The notes: a model not told the origin generated them from the sequence alone. A stretch of 64,000 bases of DNA from Corynebacterium sp. HMSC036D02 (GCF_001836165.1 NZ_KV827683.1:1-64000), one strand, 5' to 3'. Shown: positions 1-9,066, numbered from the stretch's first letter. Numbers and translations: made by a program.

Positions 1-23
1 AGGTGTCTACCAAACAGGGGTCA
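1..23 (-). mobile_element. terminus of a second IS21-family element (most of it outside the window)
   Basis: Read on the minus strand from position 23, this stretch starts TGACCCC and continues to GTAGACAC. The same pattern, TGACCCC then six variable bases then GTAGACAC, forms the istA-side end of the IS21 element at 2462. The two copies lie in the same orientation, not inverted, so this is the istA-side end of a second related element that begins inside the istB gene of the first. Its body lies to the left of the window. Confidence 0.6.
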
Positions 24-572
24 GGTCCGGAAGTCATCGAGGACTAGGACATCGACGTCGTGGAGGTGCTGGATGAATTTCAGCCGTTTAGGGTCATCGG
101 GTTGGAGGACTGCCAGTTCGGCGGCGAGCATGTCGGTGCGGTAGAACCGTGCGGAGTAGTCTTTGCGGCATGCTGCTGTGATCAGGGCTTGGGCGAGGTA
201 GGTTTTGCCGACTGAGGATTTGCCCAGGATGACAATGTTTTGGCCCAGGTGGCACCATTGTCCGTGAGCGAGTCTGCTGACTTGCTCGGGGTTGATGTTG
301 CGGTCAGGCGTGCAGACCACGTTTTCAAGGCAAGCATCAAGGTTTGGAGATCGGGATGCTTTCAGCAGTTTGTTGATGCGTCGCTCGCGCCTGGCCGCGA
401 CTTCTTTATCAAGTGCGTAGAGCACCTTTTGGGAAAACGTCCATGTGTCGAATGCGGGATCGTTGGCGATGTCGATGACGCTTCTGCCAAAGGCTGTCAT
501 CCGCAGCGCGGTGAAGTCGGGCAGGACGGATTCGTCAAGGAAGCGATCTGTTGGCGGGGTTGGTGATGACAA
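21..572 (-). pseudogene. istB: truncated IstB-like ATP-binding protein of IS21
   Basis: IstB is the AAA+ helper ATPase that IS21 transposases need for target selection. The 183-residue product has a Walker A motif (GKSSVGKT, near residue 120) and ends in the Walker B motif (VLVLDDF) near residue 180. Full-length IstB proteins run to roughly 250 residues, so the C-terminal third is missing. The TGA stop is supplied by the first three bases of the inserted IS end at 21-23, so the reading frame is closed by the second element. The gene follows istA after five bases. The truncated protein lacks sensor and C-terminal parts and is probably inactive. Confidence 0.8.
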
Positions 573-577
573 GGGGT

Positions 578-2203
578 TTAGTTTCCTTTCTTTGCGAGGT
601 TGTCCATGCTGAACTGGTCTGCACCGCCGAGAAACGCGCCGGTGGTATCCCGGTCAGCGGCTACAGGCTGGGCGGTTGTGGTGCTACGCGGGGCCTGGTC
701 TAATCCGCGGGGCCGAGTGGCGTGTTCTTTGCGTATGGCGGCCATCATGTTTTTGACTGCGGTATATGACACCGCCCGTCGGCTGCCGTCGTTGGCGGTC
801 AGGCGCTGGCATGCCTCTTCCAGGATTGGTTTGTTGCCGTGTTTGCCCATCGAAAGCACATTTCGGCAAGACTGGTACGCCTGGGCCGGGATGGCTTTCG
901 CCGCGATGAGTTTTTCGATGACCTTGCGTGTTGCCGGGCCGGTTTTGCTGGCTTCGCGATAAAAGTAGTCACTGGTCCACAGTCCACGGGTGGAGTCCAT
1001 TCCAGATGGAATGTGCTCATAGTCAGTGACATAGGCCCCACGCTTATGCGAAACCTGGTGGGTTGCCACGGTCGTCCCCTGATCAAAGACGGTCAAGACC
1101 TGGCCTGTGATGCGCACATCGACAGTGCGGCCAACAAGCTGATGCGGGACGGAGTAGCGCACCGTTGCAACCGTGATATGGAAATCAGGGGCCACTTTCG
1201 CGCGCTTCCACTCGGTGTGCTGCCATGGGGTTGTCGGCAGGTCAGCAAGGAGATGCTGCTCGTGTTCTTCGAAGAGATCCCTGCGGCTGATGTGCTGACT
1301 GCGAAACGGCACGGACCTGTTGATTGCATCGACTAAGTCCACAATCTTTCCGTTGAGCTCGTCCAAGTCAACACACTGGTGGCCTTCAAGGGCGTGGATG
1401 ACTTTGTGTGTGACGATCTTTACCGCAGCTTCCACATTCGCTTTATCCTTCGGCCGACGCGCGCGCGTAGGAAGTGCTGCTGTGTTGTAGTGCTCCAAGA
1501 ACTGCTGGTAAGTGTCGTTGACCTTCCGATTCCTATCGGCAGTGCTGATCGCGTTTGATGCCGTCGACGCGTTATCGGGGACAACAACCTGGCAGACCCC
1601 ACCAAAGTAGTCAAACGCTTGACGGTGGGCATCAAGCCAGGACTGTTGCCGCTGGTCAATACACGCACAGGCAAACAGCATCCCTGAATACGGCAGCGCG
1701 GCAACGAAAATGCTGACTTTCGCACCCGGTGTGCCCGCAGGGTCGTACAGGCACATCTTGGTCCCCGCCCAATCCACCTGCATCGTATGCCCTGGTGCAT
1801 GGGTGATCCGGGCGGTAAGCCCGGCCGCATCGACATGGGAAGCAACCAACTGGCGGAACCGGTCGTAGCTGTAGTGACGCTGACCCGGCTGGGCGGGGAT
1901 CGTGGTGTACCGAGCCCACAATACTTGCAGTGTTTGCTTCACACGCCCTGTGCGTGCTTTGACGACCGCGTCAAAGTCAATCGGGACGAACTCGCCTTGC
2001 CCGCTACTGCGCTTGTCAACGAATATCTCGTCCAGCTCGTCATTCGTCAACGCCGCGACCTGCTGGGCAGTGGTCAAGCCAAGGCTTCGCAGCGCTTGGT
2101 TCGCTCGGGAAATCGCGCGGTGCGAGCACCCGAGTTGGTCTTCAATCTGGCGGTAAGAACGCTTCCTAATCAGCAGCGTCATCACCGCACGGTAATCCGT
2201 CAT
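578..2203 (-). CDS. istA: IS21-family transposase IstA
   Basis: DDE-type transposase of 541 residues, the usual length for IstA. An N-terminal helix-turn-helix lies at about residues 16-40 (IEDQLGCSHRAISRANQ). The rve/integrase core carries the acidic triad: D144 in QVDWAG, D210 in VVPDNAS and E258 in KANVEAA. A basic C-terminal region follows. The gene appears intact, but its partner istB is truncated, so autonomous transposition is doubtful unless IstB is supplied by another copy. It is preceded by the terminus and repeat cluster at 2279-2462. Confidence 0.9.
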   Translation of the reverse strand: MTDYRAVMTLLIRKRSYRQIEDQLGCSHRAISRANQALRSLGLTTAQQVAALTNDELDEIFVDKRSSGQGEFVPIDFDAVVKARTGRVKQTLQVLWARYTTIPAQPGQRHYSYDRFRQLVASHVDAAGLTARITHAPGHTMQVDWAGTKMCLYDPAGTPGAKVSIFVAALPYSGMLFACACIDQRQQSWLDAHRQAFDYFGGVCQVVVPDNASTASNAISTADRNRKVNDTYQQFLEHYNTAALPTRARRPKDKANVEAAVKIVTHKVIHALEGHQCVDLDELNGKIVDLVDAINRSVPFRSQHISRRDLFEEHEQHLLADLPTTPWQHTEWKRAKVAPDFHITVATVRYSVPHQLVGRTVDVRITGQVLTVFDQGTTVATHQVSHKRGAYVTDYEHIPSGMDSTRGLWTSDYFYREASKTGPATRKVIEKLIAAKAIPAQAYQSCRNVLSMGKHGNKPILEEACQRLTANDGSRRAVSYTAVKNMMAAIRKEHATRPRGLDQAPRSTTTAQPVAADRDTTGAFLGGADQFSMDNLAKKGN

Positions 2204-2278
2204 CAGCGGACTCCTTCCAGTACGCGCCGCACCCGAGTGGTGCGGCTACCGGAAGTATCATCCCGAGCGCCCTGAGCT

Positions 2279-2333
2279 GCTACCAGATACTCACTGAAGC
2301 GCTACCAGATAGTCACGACACTGCTACCAAATA
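2279..2333. repeat. three 22-bp spaced repeats inside the IS21 end
   Basis: The motif GCTACCARATA occurs at 2279-2289, 2301-2311 and 2323-2333, with exactly 22 bp between starts. Such subterminal repeats are typical IstA-binding sites in IS21 elements. With the terminus at 2440-2462 they account for most of the 337 bases between istA and the next gene; the remaining 78 bases before 2541 show only that gene's ribosome binding site. Confidence 0.7.
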
Positions 2334-2540
2334 GCCGGTCGCAACAGCAGACGACACTCCTGGTGCAATCTTCTAGCCCCTGATGCCTTCGAAGCGCTCA
2401 CATCAGCTACACTGACCCAAGCAGCATAGCTAACCCCCGACGTGTCTACTTTCCGGGGGTCAGGCCCGAATCCTACAATTGAAGTCGGGAGAACTTTATG
2501 GCAACGTCGTTTCGCCCATTCACGGTAAAGGAAAAGAAAT

Positions 2541-3068
2541 ATGATTGAATTTCTTTTATTCCTCTGGCCCTCAGTGCTCTATATTTTTTTCCGGCGAAAG
2601 TCACTTGGGGTGTCCCGTGCCCGGGCACATGTGGGGTTGCGATGGGGAAGCTGGCAAGCGGCAGGGTTAAGCCTCGTTTTGTTCCCTGTGCTGCTAGGAA
2701 TTGGTTACCTTGGTATCCGTCTCGTGCCGACAGCTAGTCTTACCCTCCCAGGTGTCGTTCTCGTCCAAGGGGTAAGTGGTGCCGCGATTCTTAGAGCCGT
2801 AGGCGAGGAGATTTTCTTCCGAGGATTCCTCGGCGGCTTGTTTCTTCGACGCTGGGGACTATGGGGTGGGAACACACTTCAGGCCGCTCTTTTTCTCGTG
2901 CCTCACCTCGTGCTATTGAGTGTTGATGTGCATCTGTGGCCGATACTTCCCGTTCAGTTCCTCAGTGGCTGGATACTTGGCGCGGTGAGATATCGTTCGG
3001 GCAGCATCATTGAGTGCTCAATTCTACATGCTGCCGTTAATGTTGGGATTGGACTGCTGGCGGGTTAA
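2541..3068 (+). CDS. CPBP family intramembrane metalloprotease
   Basis: The 175-residue product is almost wholly hydrophobic and shows the three CPBP/Abi motifs: EExxxR as E89-E90-R94 in GEEIFFRG, a conserved His in FLVPHLVL (H122), and HxxxN as H163-N167 in ILHAAVN. Members are membrane glutamic proteases related to CAAX prenyl endopeptidases, sometimes tied to bacteriocin immunity. A ribosome binding site (AAAGGAAAAG) precedes the ATG. The protein is at the short end for the family, so the N-terminus may have been trimmed when the adjacent IS21 inserted about 80 bp upstream. The substrate is unknown. Confidence 0.8.
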   Translation: MIEFLLFLWPSVLYIFFRRKSLGVSRARAHVGLRWGSWQAAGLSLVLFPVLLGIGYLGIRLVPTASLTLPGVVLVQGVSGAAILRAVGEEIFFRGFLGGLFLRRWGLWGGNTLQAALFLVPHLVLLSVDVHLWPILPVQFLSGWILGAVRYRSGSIIECSILHAAVNVGIGLLAG

Positions 3069-3139
3069 GTGAAGGATTGCGTTCGTGTGCTCGGGGCGAT
3101 TAATGGTCAACTCTGAGCACAAAGCTCTGTGCCGCAGGT

Positions 3140-4267
3140 CTATCTTTCGTCCGTTAGGCGTCGCACGGCCTCCCGGATGACCTCAGGGCGCTTGCAGAAA
3201 GCAAAGCGCACCTTGTACTTCCACGGCTCGGGATTGTCCGTGAAAGCGGCTAGCGGGATGGCGGCCACGCCCTTCGTTTCGGGCAGCTGCATGCAGAAAT
3301 CAATGCCGTTTAAACCGGTAGAGGAGATATCGGCAACCACATAGTAAGTGCCGCCGGTGTCATGTACATGGAATCCCAGCTGCTTGAGACCTTCCACTAG
3401 GATGCTGCGGCACTCTGCAAGTTCAGCCACCATGCCGTCTAGCCATTCTTGTTCATAACGCAGGGCATGGGCCACGGCCGGCTGGAAGGGCGTGGTGGAG
3501 ACGAAGGTGGTGAATTGCTTGGCTTTGATGACGCCGTCGAGAAGCTTAGGCTCCGCAATGGCCCAACCGGTCTTCCACCCGGTGCAGTTGAAGGATTTGG
3601 CGGCAGATGACACGGTGACGGTGCGGGAGGCCATCCCCGGCAGGGAAGCGATGCTGACGTGGTCGGTGCCGAAGGTGAGGTTTTCATAGACCTCATCGGC
3701 GAGAACCAGCAGGTCCCTTTCCACGCAGAGTTTGGCGAGCTCGGTGAGTGCTTCGCGGGAAAAGACCGAGCCGGTCGGGTTGTGCGGGGTGTTGATGATG
3801 ACCATGGCGGTCTTATCGGTCACGGCTGCACGCACCGCATCGACGTCGATATCCCAGCTATTGCCGGATTCCTTCAAGGGGACGGGGATGCGGGTGGCGT
3901 CGGCAAGCGCGATGGCAGCGGCATAGGCATCGTAGTAGGGCTCGAGGACAATGACCTCGTGGCCCGGTTCTACCAAGCCGAGCACCGTGGCGGTAATCGC
4001 TTCGGTAGCGCCGGCGGTGACCACGACGTGGTCCTGGGGTACGGAGTAGGTCTCCGCGATGGCGCTGAGCAGTTCCGAGACGCCGCGAAGGGGAGCGTAT
4101 TGGTTGTTGCCGCCGGCGATGTTCTCCTGGGCAATCTCCAGCATGCGCTGTGGGCCGTCGCTATCGGGGAAACCCTGGCCTAGGTTCACCGCGTCATTCT
4201 CCACGGCGAGAGCGGTCATGGTGGCGAAGATGGTTTCGCCAAATTCTTGTAGTCTCTCAACAGTCAT
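3140..4267 (-). CDS. PLP-dependent aminotransferase (DapC / kynurenine-aminotransferase-like)
   Basis: Fold-type I class I/II aminotransferase of 375 residues. Visible PLP motifs are NPTG (163-166), D191 and Y194, the Schiff-base lysine K224 in SAAKSFNCTGWKTGW, and a C-terminal carboxylate-binding arginine in KVRFAF. Sequence and position resemble Mycobacterium tuberculosis Rv0858c, described as N-succinyldiaminopimelate aminotransferase DapC and also lying near the XPB helicase genes. Related enzymes act on methionine or kynurenine, so the substrate is uncertain. Its ATG directly abuts the stop of the DUF3239 gene, which places it at the end of that operon. Confidence 0.85.
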   Translation of the reverse strand: MTVERLQEFGETIFATMTALAVENDAVNLGQGFPDSDGPQRMLEIAQENIAGGNNQYAPLRGVSELLSAIAETYSVPQDHVVVTAGATEAITATVLGLVEPGHEVIVLEPYYDAYAAAIALADATRIPVPLKESGNSWDIDVDAVRAAVTDKTAMVIINTPHNPTGSVFSREALTELAKLCVERDLLVLADEVYENLTFGTDHVSIASLPGMASRTVTVSSAAKSFNCTGWKTGWAIAEPKLLDGVIKAKQFTTFVSTTPFQPAVAHALRYEQEWLDGMVAELAECRSILVEGLKQLGFHVHDTGGTYYVVADISSTGLNGIDFCMQLPETKGVAAIPLAAFTDNPEPWKYKVRFAFCKRPEVIREAVRRLTDER

Positions 4268-4906
4268 TTAGAGCACCAGTAGATCGTATTTCGTAGCTTT
4301 TACATCGGTTAGACGCTTGCGGGCGCGCTCGAGGCGCTGCCACTGGTCTTCCGGAATGGATTTGCGGGCAATCGTCACGGTTTCCGCATCCGGGGTACCC
4401 CAGGCAATCGGCATGGGGGTGATTTGCTGCCAGTGGTCTTGATCGCCGCTGCTGCGCTGACCGGAGACCGCGGCCACCGGAACCTTGGTTCCCACGGTGC
4501 GCTTAATGCCCGGGATATTGGTGACCGTGCGCAGGCAGGCGCCCCAGCGCGGCGGAGCCTTCGGGTCCACGTTGGTATTCACCAGCGCCATGAGGACCAT
4601 GTCGCGCTCGTTGACCTCTGCGACGACGGCGGGGGCTAACGGATAGGAATCATAGAGTTTCTGAGCCGAGCCGACCTTGCTTGAGGCCAAGACGCCGATG
4701 ACGGCGCAAAAGATTCCGAAGAGCACCATGCCCAGCGCTAGCGTGATGCGCCAGACGGCCTCCATGCCGAAGTAGACGGCAATGCCGCCGATGATAAATA
4801 AGAGGCCCATGATGAGTCCGGAATTGCGCAGGCGCGCGGAATCACGCAGGAGCTCATTGTTCTTCTTGGCAAAGTCTTCGTTGACTTCAAACTTGAAAAT
4901 CTTCAT
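4268..4906 (-). CDS. DUF3239-type membrane protein
   Basis: Conserved corynebacterial protein of 212 residues. After a charged N-terminus of about 30 residues come two closely spaced transmembrane helices (roughly residues 31-50 and 53-74), then a soluble domain of about 135 residues. No catalytic motif is recognised. It lies between the XPB helicase gene (4 bp upstream) and the aminotransferase (start abutting its stop), so all three are probably co-transcribed. The DUF3239 assignment is from memory of similar proteins; the function is unknown. Confidence 0.7.
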   Translation of the reverse strand: MKIFKFEVNEDFAKKNNELLRDSARLRNSGLIMGLLFIIGGIAVYFGMEAVWRITLALGMVLFGIFCAVIGVLASSKVGSAQKLYDSYPLAPAVVAEVNERDMVLMALVNTNVDPKAPPRWGACLRTVTNIPGIKRTVGTKVPVAAVSGQRSSGDQDHWQQITPMPIAWGTPDAETVTIARKSIPEDQWQRLERARKRLTDVKATKYDLLVL

Positions 4907-4910
4907 CAGC

Positions 4911-6548
4911 TCACAAGTCTACTTCGTCCACCAGCCGGTAGGCATAACCTTGCTCGGCCAAAAAGCGCTGGCGGTGCATGGCATATTCCGCATCGATGGA
5001 TTCGCGCGCCACCAGAGTGTAGAAGGTAGCCTCCTGCCCGTCCTTCTTCGGGCGCAGCAGGCGGCCCAAGCGTTGGGCTTCTTCCTGCCGGGAGCCGAAG
5101 GTACCGGAGACCTGGATGGCCAAGGCAGCCTCGGGAAGGTCGATGGAGAAGTTCGCCACCTTGGATACCACCAGGGTGAGAAGCTCGCCCTCGCGGAATT
5201 GTTGGAAGAGTTTTTCGCGCTTGGCGGTGGAGGTCTTGCCGTCGATAACCGGCGCGTCTAGGTGCTCACCGAGCTCCTCCAGTTGGGCCACGTAGGCGCC
5301 GATGATGAGCGCCTGCTGACCTTCATGTTTCTTCAGCAGCTTATCGACGGCCCGCAGCTTCGCGCTTGCCGACGCCGCAATCCGGTAGCGCTCCCGCGCT
5401 TGTGCGGTGGCATAGAGTAGGCGCTCCTCCTGCGTCATGTCCACGCGCACCTCGACGCAGTCCGCGGTGGCGATATAGCCGGCGGATTCCAGCTCCTTCC
5501 ATGGCGCGTCATAGCGTTTGGGCCCGATGAGCGAAAAGACATCGCCCTCGCGGCCGTCTTCGCGGATGAGGGTGGCGGTCAGCCCCAAGCGGCGGCGCGA
5601 TTGCAGGTCGGAGGTCATGCGGAAGACCGGGGCAGGCAGAAGGTGGACTTCGTCGTAGATAATAAGTCCCCAGTCATGGGAATCGAAGAGTTCGAGTGCC
5701 CGGTATTCGCCCTTGGTCTTGCGGGTGACCACTTGGTAGGTGGCGATGGTGATGGGCTTGATCTCTTTCTTCTCACCCGAGTATTCACCAATTTCCTCCG
5801 GGGTGAGGCTGGTGCGGCGCAGTAGTTCATCGCGCCATTGGCGCCCGGCCACGGTGTTGGTCACCAGGATGAGCGTGGTGGCCTGTGCTTTGGCCATGGC
5901 GGCAGCACCCACGATGGTTTTGCCCGCGCCACAGGGCAGGACCACGATGCCGGAGCCACCAGACCAGAAAGAATCGGCGGCATACTGCTGATAATCGCGT
6001 AAGCTCCAGTCCACCTCCTCCGTGCTCAGTGCGATGGGGTGGGATTCGCCATCGACGTAGCCGGCGCGGTCATCGGCGGGCCAGCTGGCCTTGAGCAGCT
6101 CCTGTTTGAGCCGCCCGCGCGCGGAAGGTGGGACGGCGATGGTGTTGTCATCAATGCGCGGGCCCAGAAGTTCGCTGACCTTCTTGGTGCGCGTGAGCTC
6201 CTCCAGGATGACAGGCTCGTCCGATTCGAGGATGAGACCGTGGGCCGGATGTGCCAGGAGGCGCACGCGGCCGTAGCGCGACATGGTCTCGGCGACGTCG
6301 ATCAGCAGCGCCTGCGGCACCGGGAAGCGGGAGTAGTTCTCCAGAACGTCCACGACTTGCTCGGCATCGTGCCCGGCGGCGCGGGCATTCCACAGCGCCA
6401 GTGGGGTGATGCGATAGGTGTGGATGTGCTCGGGGGCGCGCTCCAGCTCAGCAAAAGGTGCGAGCGCTGCGCGAGCCTCGTCGGCCTGCGGGTGATCCAC
6501 CTCGAGGAGGACGGTCTTGTCCGATTGGACGATGAGTGGTCCGGGCAT
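4911..6548 (-). CDS. XPB-type DNA repair helicase (superfamily 2)
   Basis: A 545-residue 3'-5' helicase of the archaeal/actinobacterial XPB family. An N-terminal damage-recognition-like region is followed by RecA domain 1 with Walker A (PCGAGKT, K210) and a DEVH box (D299-H302), an RED motif (LIREDGREGD) characteristic of XPB, and RecA domain 2 ending in motif VI (QEEAQRLGRLLRP). Mycobacterial homologue: Rv0861c. The gene follows the helicase-associated protein by about 37 bp, the same order as in mycobacteria, and is probably in one transcript with it. Its physiological role is unsettled. Confidence 0.92.
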   Translation of the reverse strand: MPGPLIVQSDKTVLLEVDHPQADEARAALAPFAELERAPEHIHTYRITPLALWNARAAGHDAEQVVDVLENYSRFPVPQALLIDVAETMSRYGRVRLLAHPAHGLILESDEPVILEELTRTKKVSELLGPRIDDNTIAVPPSARGRLKQELLKASWPADDRAGYVDGESHPIALSTEEVDWSLRDYQQYAADSFWSGGSGIVVLPCGAGKTIVGAAAMAKAQATTLILVTNTVAGRQWRDELLRRTSLTPEEIGEYSGEKKEIKPITIATYQVVTRKTKGEYRALELFDSHDWGLIIYDEVHLLPAPVFRMTSDLQSRRRLGLTATLIREDGREGDVFSLIGPKRYDAPWKELESAGYIATADCVEVRVDMTQEERLLYATAQARERYRIAASASAKLRAVDKLLKKHEGQQALIIGAYVAQLEELGEHLDAPVIDGKTSTAKREKLFQQFREGELLTLVVSKVANFSIDLPEAALAIQVSGTFGSRQEEAQRLGRLLRPKKDGQEATFYTLVARESIDAEYAMHRQRFLAEQGYAYRLVDEVDL

Positions 6549-6585
6549 ATCTAGGGCCTTTCTACTCTGTGCGTCAGGGAAGGAC

Positions 6586-8688
6586 TTAATCCCTGTCGGC
6601 GAAGCGGACGGAGGAAATACGGTGAACCGGGAAGCGCACGGGTTTGCCCGCTGAGCCTAGGGCATCAATGTAGCCGCCTTCCACCGACAGTGGCTTCACG
6701 GTCACGGTGCGAAGATCGCCGCTTTTATCGGCATAGGAGATCACGATATCGGCGTGGAAGCGCGCGGCGGCGCGGGCTAGAGTGAGCGGATCCGGTTCCT
6801 CCTCCTGGTGTGCGCTGGGATTCTGTGCTGATTGCCGCAAGGCCTGCACGGCTTCATCCACCGAGGCAGGCTCGCGCTTGCGGGGCTTCGTGCGTGGCGT
6901 GGGCAAAAGGTAAGGCTCGGGCGCGACGGTAAGGGAGGCGCCGGATTCATCCTCCGCAGTGGGGGAGAGCCCCTTGGCGCGCAGCTTCTCCAATAGCGCG
7001 CCCACGCGCAGCTGCGAGACCGCCACGGTGGGTGCGAGCAGGCGCAGACCGGGGACTGAGGCAACGGCAAGCTCCAGGAGCGCGGGGTCTTCGCTGCGAA
7101 GGTACGAGAGTGCTGGCCCGCTGCGGAGGGTGCCATGGCGCTTGGCGACGTCCCCGATGGCAAACCCCAACGCCTGCGGCACACCCGTCGGGGAGTGCGC
7201 TTCCAAGAAGTCGGTCATCTCCTGGGCGGTGAGTCCCTGGTCCATGCCGCGGCGGATGGTGGACTCACTGATGCGGTACACGCTGGCCAGGCCTGGGGAT
7301 TCGAGGTCCGCCAGGGATGCGAGGGTGCGGTGCGTGTCTGGCTCAAGGGGGCCGGGCACGAGGACGGTGAGGTCCTGCTGGATGATGAATTCGCTGACGG
7401 TATTGGGGACGAGGCTGGCGGCCGCGGCGGACTCAGCCAGCACGCGGGTGGCCTTGCCCAGCGCAATGGCGCCGATCCATTCGGCTTCGGCGCGTAGCTG
7501 CTCAATGGTCAGCGTGCGCGTGTGGCTGGCAAAGAGTGGGGAGCGAAACCGCAGGTCCTCCCAAAACTCTTCGGTGTTCAGTGCGACTGCGGAGTGAGCG
7601 TAGACGCCGAGGACGAAGCTACGGAAGCGCGGGAGGCGGCGCACAAAGCTGTCGTCTGCGAGCACCCGAGTATCGCTCCACGTGGCCCAGGGGGAGGTAC
7701 GCCAGGCGTCGAGAAGAATGCGCCACTTCTCCCCAAGGTCGGCCTCGAGCCAGTCCTGGGAGCCGGTGGTAGGCGCGAGGAAGTGGCCCTCTAAGCCATC
7801 CGGCTCACCCCGGTGGAGAAGCCTAGCGTGGTGGCCCAAGCAGATGAGCCGCGCGACCTCCTCCTTTTCCAGAGCGAGATCCTTGGCCAGCTGGTTGAGT
7901 GGGCGAACGCCGACCGAAGAATCCTTGAGCAGAGTTACCGGATGACTGCCGAGCAACTCGAGGAGCCTTTCCATGCCACGCACGGCTTCGAGGCCAGCTG
8001 CGGCACCGGCGTCGTCAGCCCTGGCATCCGGCTCCGGGGTGCCCGCGCGCCCCGAGGGGGTGGTGGGAATGGGCGGGGTGGTATCACCAGCCAGCAGGCG
8101 GGCGAGCGAGTGCGGCAAGCGCACAGAGTGCGCGTTGATACGCTCCAGAAAACCTTTGGCCAGCAGGCGCTTGGCGGGATCCTCGGAGTTGATGTCCGGC
8201 TCGGTGTCGGTGGTATAGCCCATGCCGTCGCTTTTGCTTAAAGCATCAAGGACTCGGCGCTCCTCGGGGGCAAGCGCGGCTAGATCCTTCTCATCGAACT
8301 CTACTTGGTTGCGCAACGACCAGCCGGTGGGAAGTGAGCCCATCACGGCGGTGACGATGCGCACCTGTGGGGCGTCACCAAAGACGAGACCGCGCTCCTT
8401 GAGCTGCTTCGTGATTGCAGGGTTGGTGTCTTCCACCATGGCTATTTCGCCGCCGCGTTGTGCGATGTCCTCCAAAGTAGCTAGTTGCTCGGCATTGCTT
8501 GCCGCTAAGGCATCCGCGACGTGCATCGGAAGTGTCAGGCGCGAGGCCAACGCATCAAAGTCCTTCGGTGCGGGTGAGAGAACATCACTGCGGTTGCTGA
8601 GCAGGGCGCGCAGGTCCTTGTCAGGCAACTGGCTGAGCCACTCGCGGTAGCTCTCGGTAACGCGGGCGCGGTGTGAAGGGGAGGTCAT
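6586..8688 (-). CDS. helicase-associated domain protein (partner of XPB)
   Basis: Large soluble protein of about 700 residues, homologous to the mycobacterial Rv0862c family annotated as carrying a helicase-associated or XPB/Ssl2-like N-terminal domain. There is no Walker motif. A winged-helix-like stretch lies near residues 400-500, and a C-terminal WYL-like segment of about 60 residues begins DPLTLARAAARFHADIVISYADKSG. The ATG at 8688 is preferred because GAGGG sits five bases before it; an in-frame TTG at 8700 would add four residues. It precedes the XPB helicase and the two are probably functionally linked. Confidence 0.8.
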   Translation of the reverse strand: MTSPSHRARVTESYREWLSQLPDKDLRALLSNRSDVLSPAPKDFDALASRLTLPMHVADALAASNAEQLATLEDIAQRGGEIAMVEDTNPAITKQLKERGLVFGDAPQVRIVTAVMGSLPTGWSLRNQVEFDEKDLAALAPEERRVLDALSKSDGMGYTTDTEPDINSEDPAKRLLAKGFLERINAHSVRLPHSLARLLAGDTTPPIPTTPSGRAGTPEPDARADDAGAAAGLEAVRGMERLLELLGSHPVTLLKDSSVGVRPLNQLAKDLALEKEEVARLICLGHHARLLHRGEPDGLEGHFLAPTTGSQDWLEADLGEKWRILLDAWRTSPWATWSDTRVLADDSFVRRLPRFRSFVLGVYAHSAVALNTEEFWEDLRFRSPLFASHTRTLTIEQLRAEAEWIGAIALGKATRVLAESAAAASLVPNTVSEFIIQQDLTVLVPGPLEPDTHRTLASLADLESPGLASVYRISESTIRRGMDQGLTAQEMTDFLEAHSPTGVPQALGFAIGDVAKRHGTLRSGPALSYLRSEDPALLELAVASVPGLRLLAPTVAVSQLRVGALLEKLRAKGLSPTAEDESGASLTVAPEPYLLPTPRTKPRKREPASVDEAVQALRQSAQNPSAHQEEEPDPLTLARAAARFHADIVISYADKSGDLRTVTVKPLSVEGGYIDALGSAGKPVRFPVHRISSVRFADRD

Positions 8689-8768
8689 AATGGCCCTCAA
8701 GCTTAGTAGGCGGGGGAGGCATGGGGCCCTCGTTGGGTGAATAAGTTACTTTTTGCCGCGGGGTTTGG

Positions 8769-8781
8769 AATAATAAGGAGC
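8769..8781 (+). promoter_or_regulatory. -10 element for a leaderless transcript
   Basis: An AATAAT hexamer at 8769-8774, preceded by TGG as in an extended -10, ends seven bases before the ATG at 8782. This spacing puts the transcription start on or next to the A of ATG. The AAGGAG at 8775-8780 is only one base from the ATG, too close to act as a normal ribosome binding site. Confidence 0.5.
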
Positions 8782-8967
8782 ATGTCGAACGAGAACAAAG
8801 GCTTCGTATCCCCGGCTTGGCCGAAGAACAGCCCCCGCGAGCACGCTATTACTGAACTTACTGCACCTTTTGCTGGTGCTTCCAGCCCGTACGGTGACGA
8901 CCTGATTCTGCCGATGCCGGCAGAAAAGCTCAACTACGTTCACCCGTACACCCGCATCAACCGCTAA
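8782..8967 (+). CDS. small conserved actinobacterial protein (61 aa), unknown
   Basis: The start MSNENKGFVSPAWPKNSPREH gives a 61-residue polar protein rich in Pro, Ser and Asn, ending VHPYTRINR, with no membrane segment or recognised domain. I recall similar short proteins beside the XPB helicase block in other corynebacteria but cannot name a family. The start at 8782 is chosen because the -10 element lies immediately upstream and no other start has better signals. It is transcribed divergently from the helicase-associated gene. An upstream in-frame ATG at 8737 would add an unlikely hydrophobic extension. Confidence 0.6.
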   Translation: MSNENKGFVSPAWPKNSPREHAITELTAPFAGASSPYGDDLILPMPAEKLNYVHPYTRINR

Positions 8968-8973
8968 GTAGGC

Positions 8974-9066
8974 GCGCAGAAATCTGCGCTTCACTTAGCG
9001 GATACGTTGAGCCTTCCGGCTTGCTTTCAGCCCCTCCGAGAATGTTCTCCTCGGTGGGGCTATACG
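8974..9066 (+). terminator. two hairpins after the 61-aa gene
   Basis: A perfect hairpin GCGCAGA-AA-TCTGCGC (8974-8989) is followed by AGCCCC-T-CCGAG pairing with CTCGG-T-GGGGCT (9029-9061). Neither has a strong U tract. They lie between convergent genes and probably separate them. Confidence 0.45.

Larger units (their letters stand above)
24..2462 (-). mobile_element. IS21-family insertion sequence, 3' end truncated
   Basis: The element carries istA followed by istB on the minus strand, separated by five bases, as in IS21 elements. The istA-side terminus is at about 2462, where the minus strand begins TGACCCC and reaches GTAGACAC. The opposite terminus is missing because istB is cut by the end of another IS21-like element at position 23. 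A cluster of 22-bp spaced repeats lies between the terminus and istA. Target-site duplications cannot be judged here. Confidence 0.75.
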
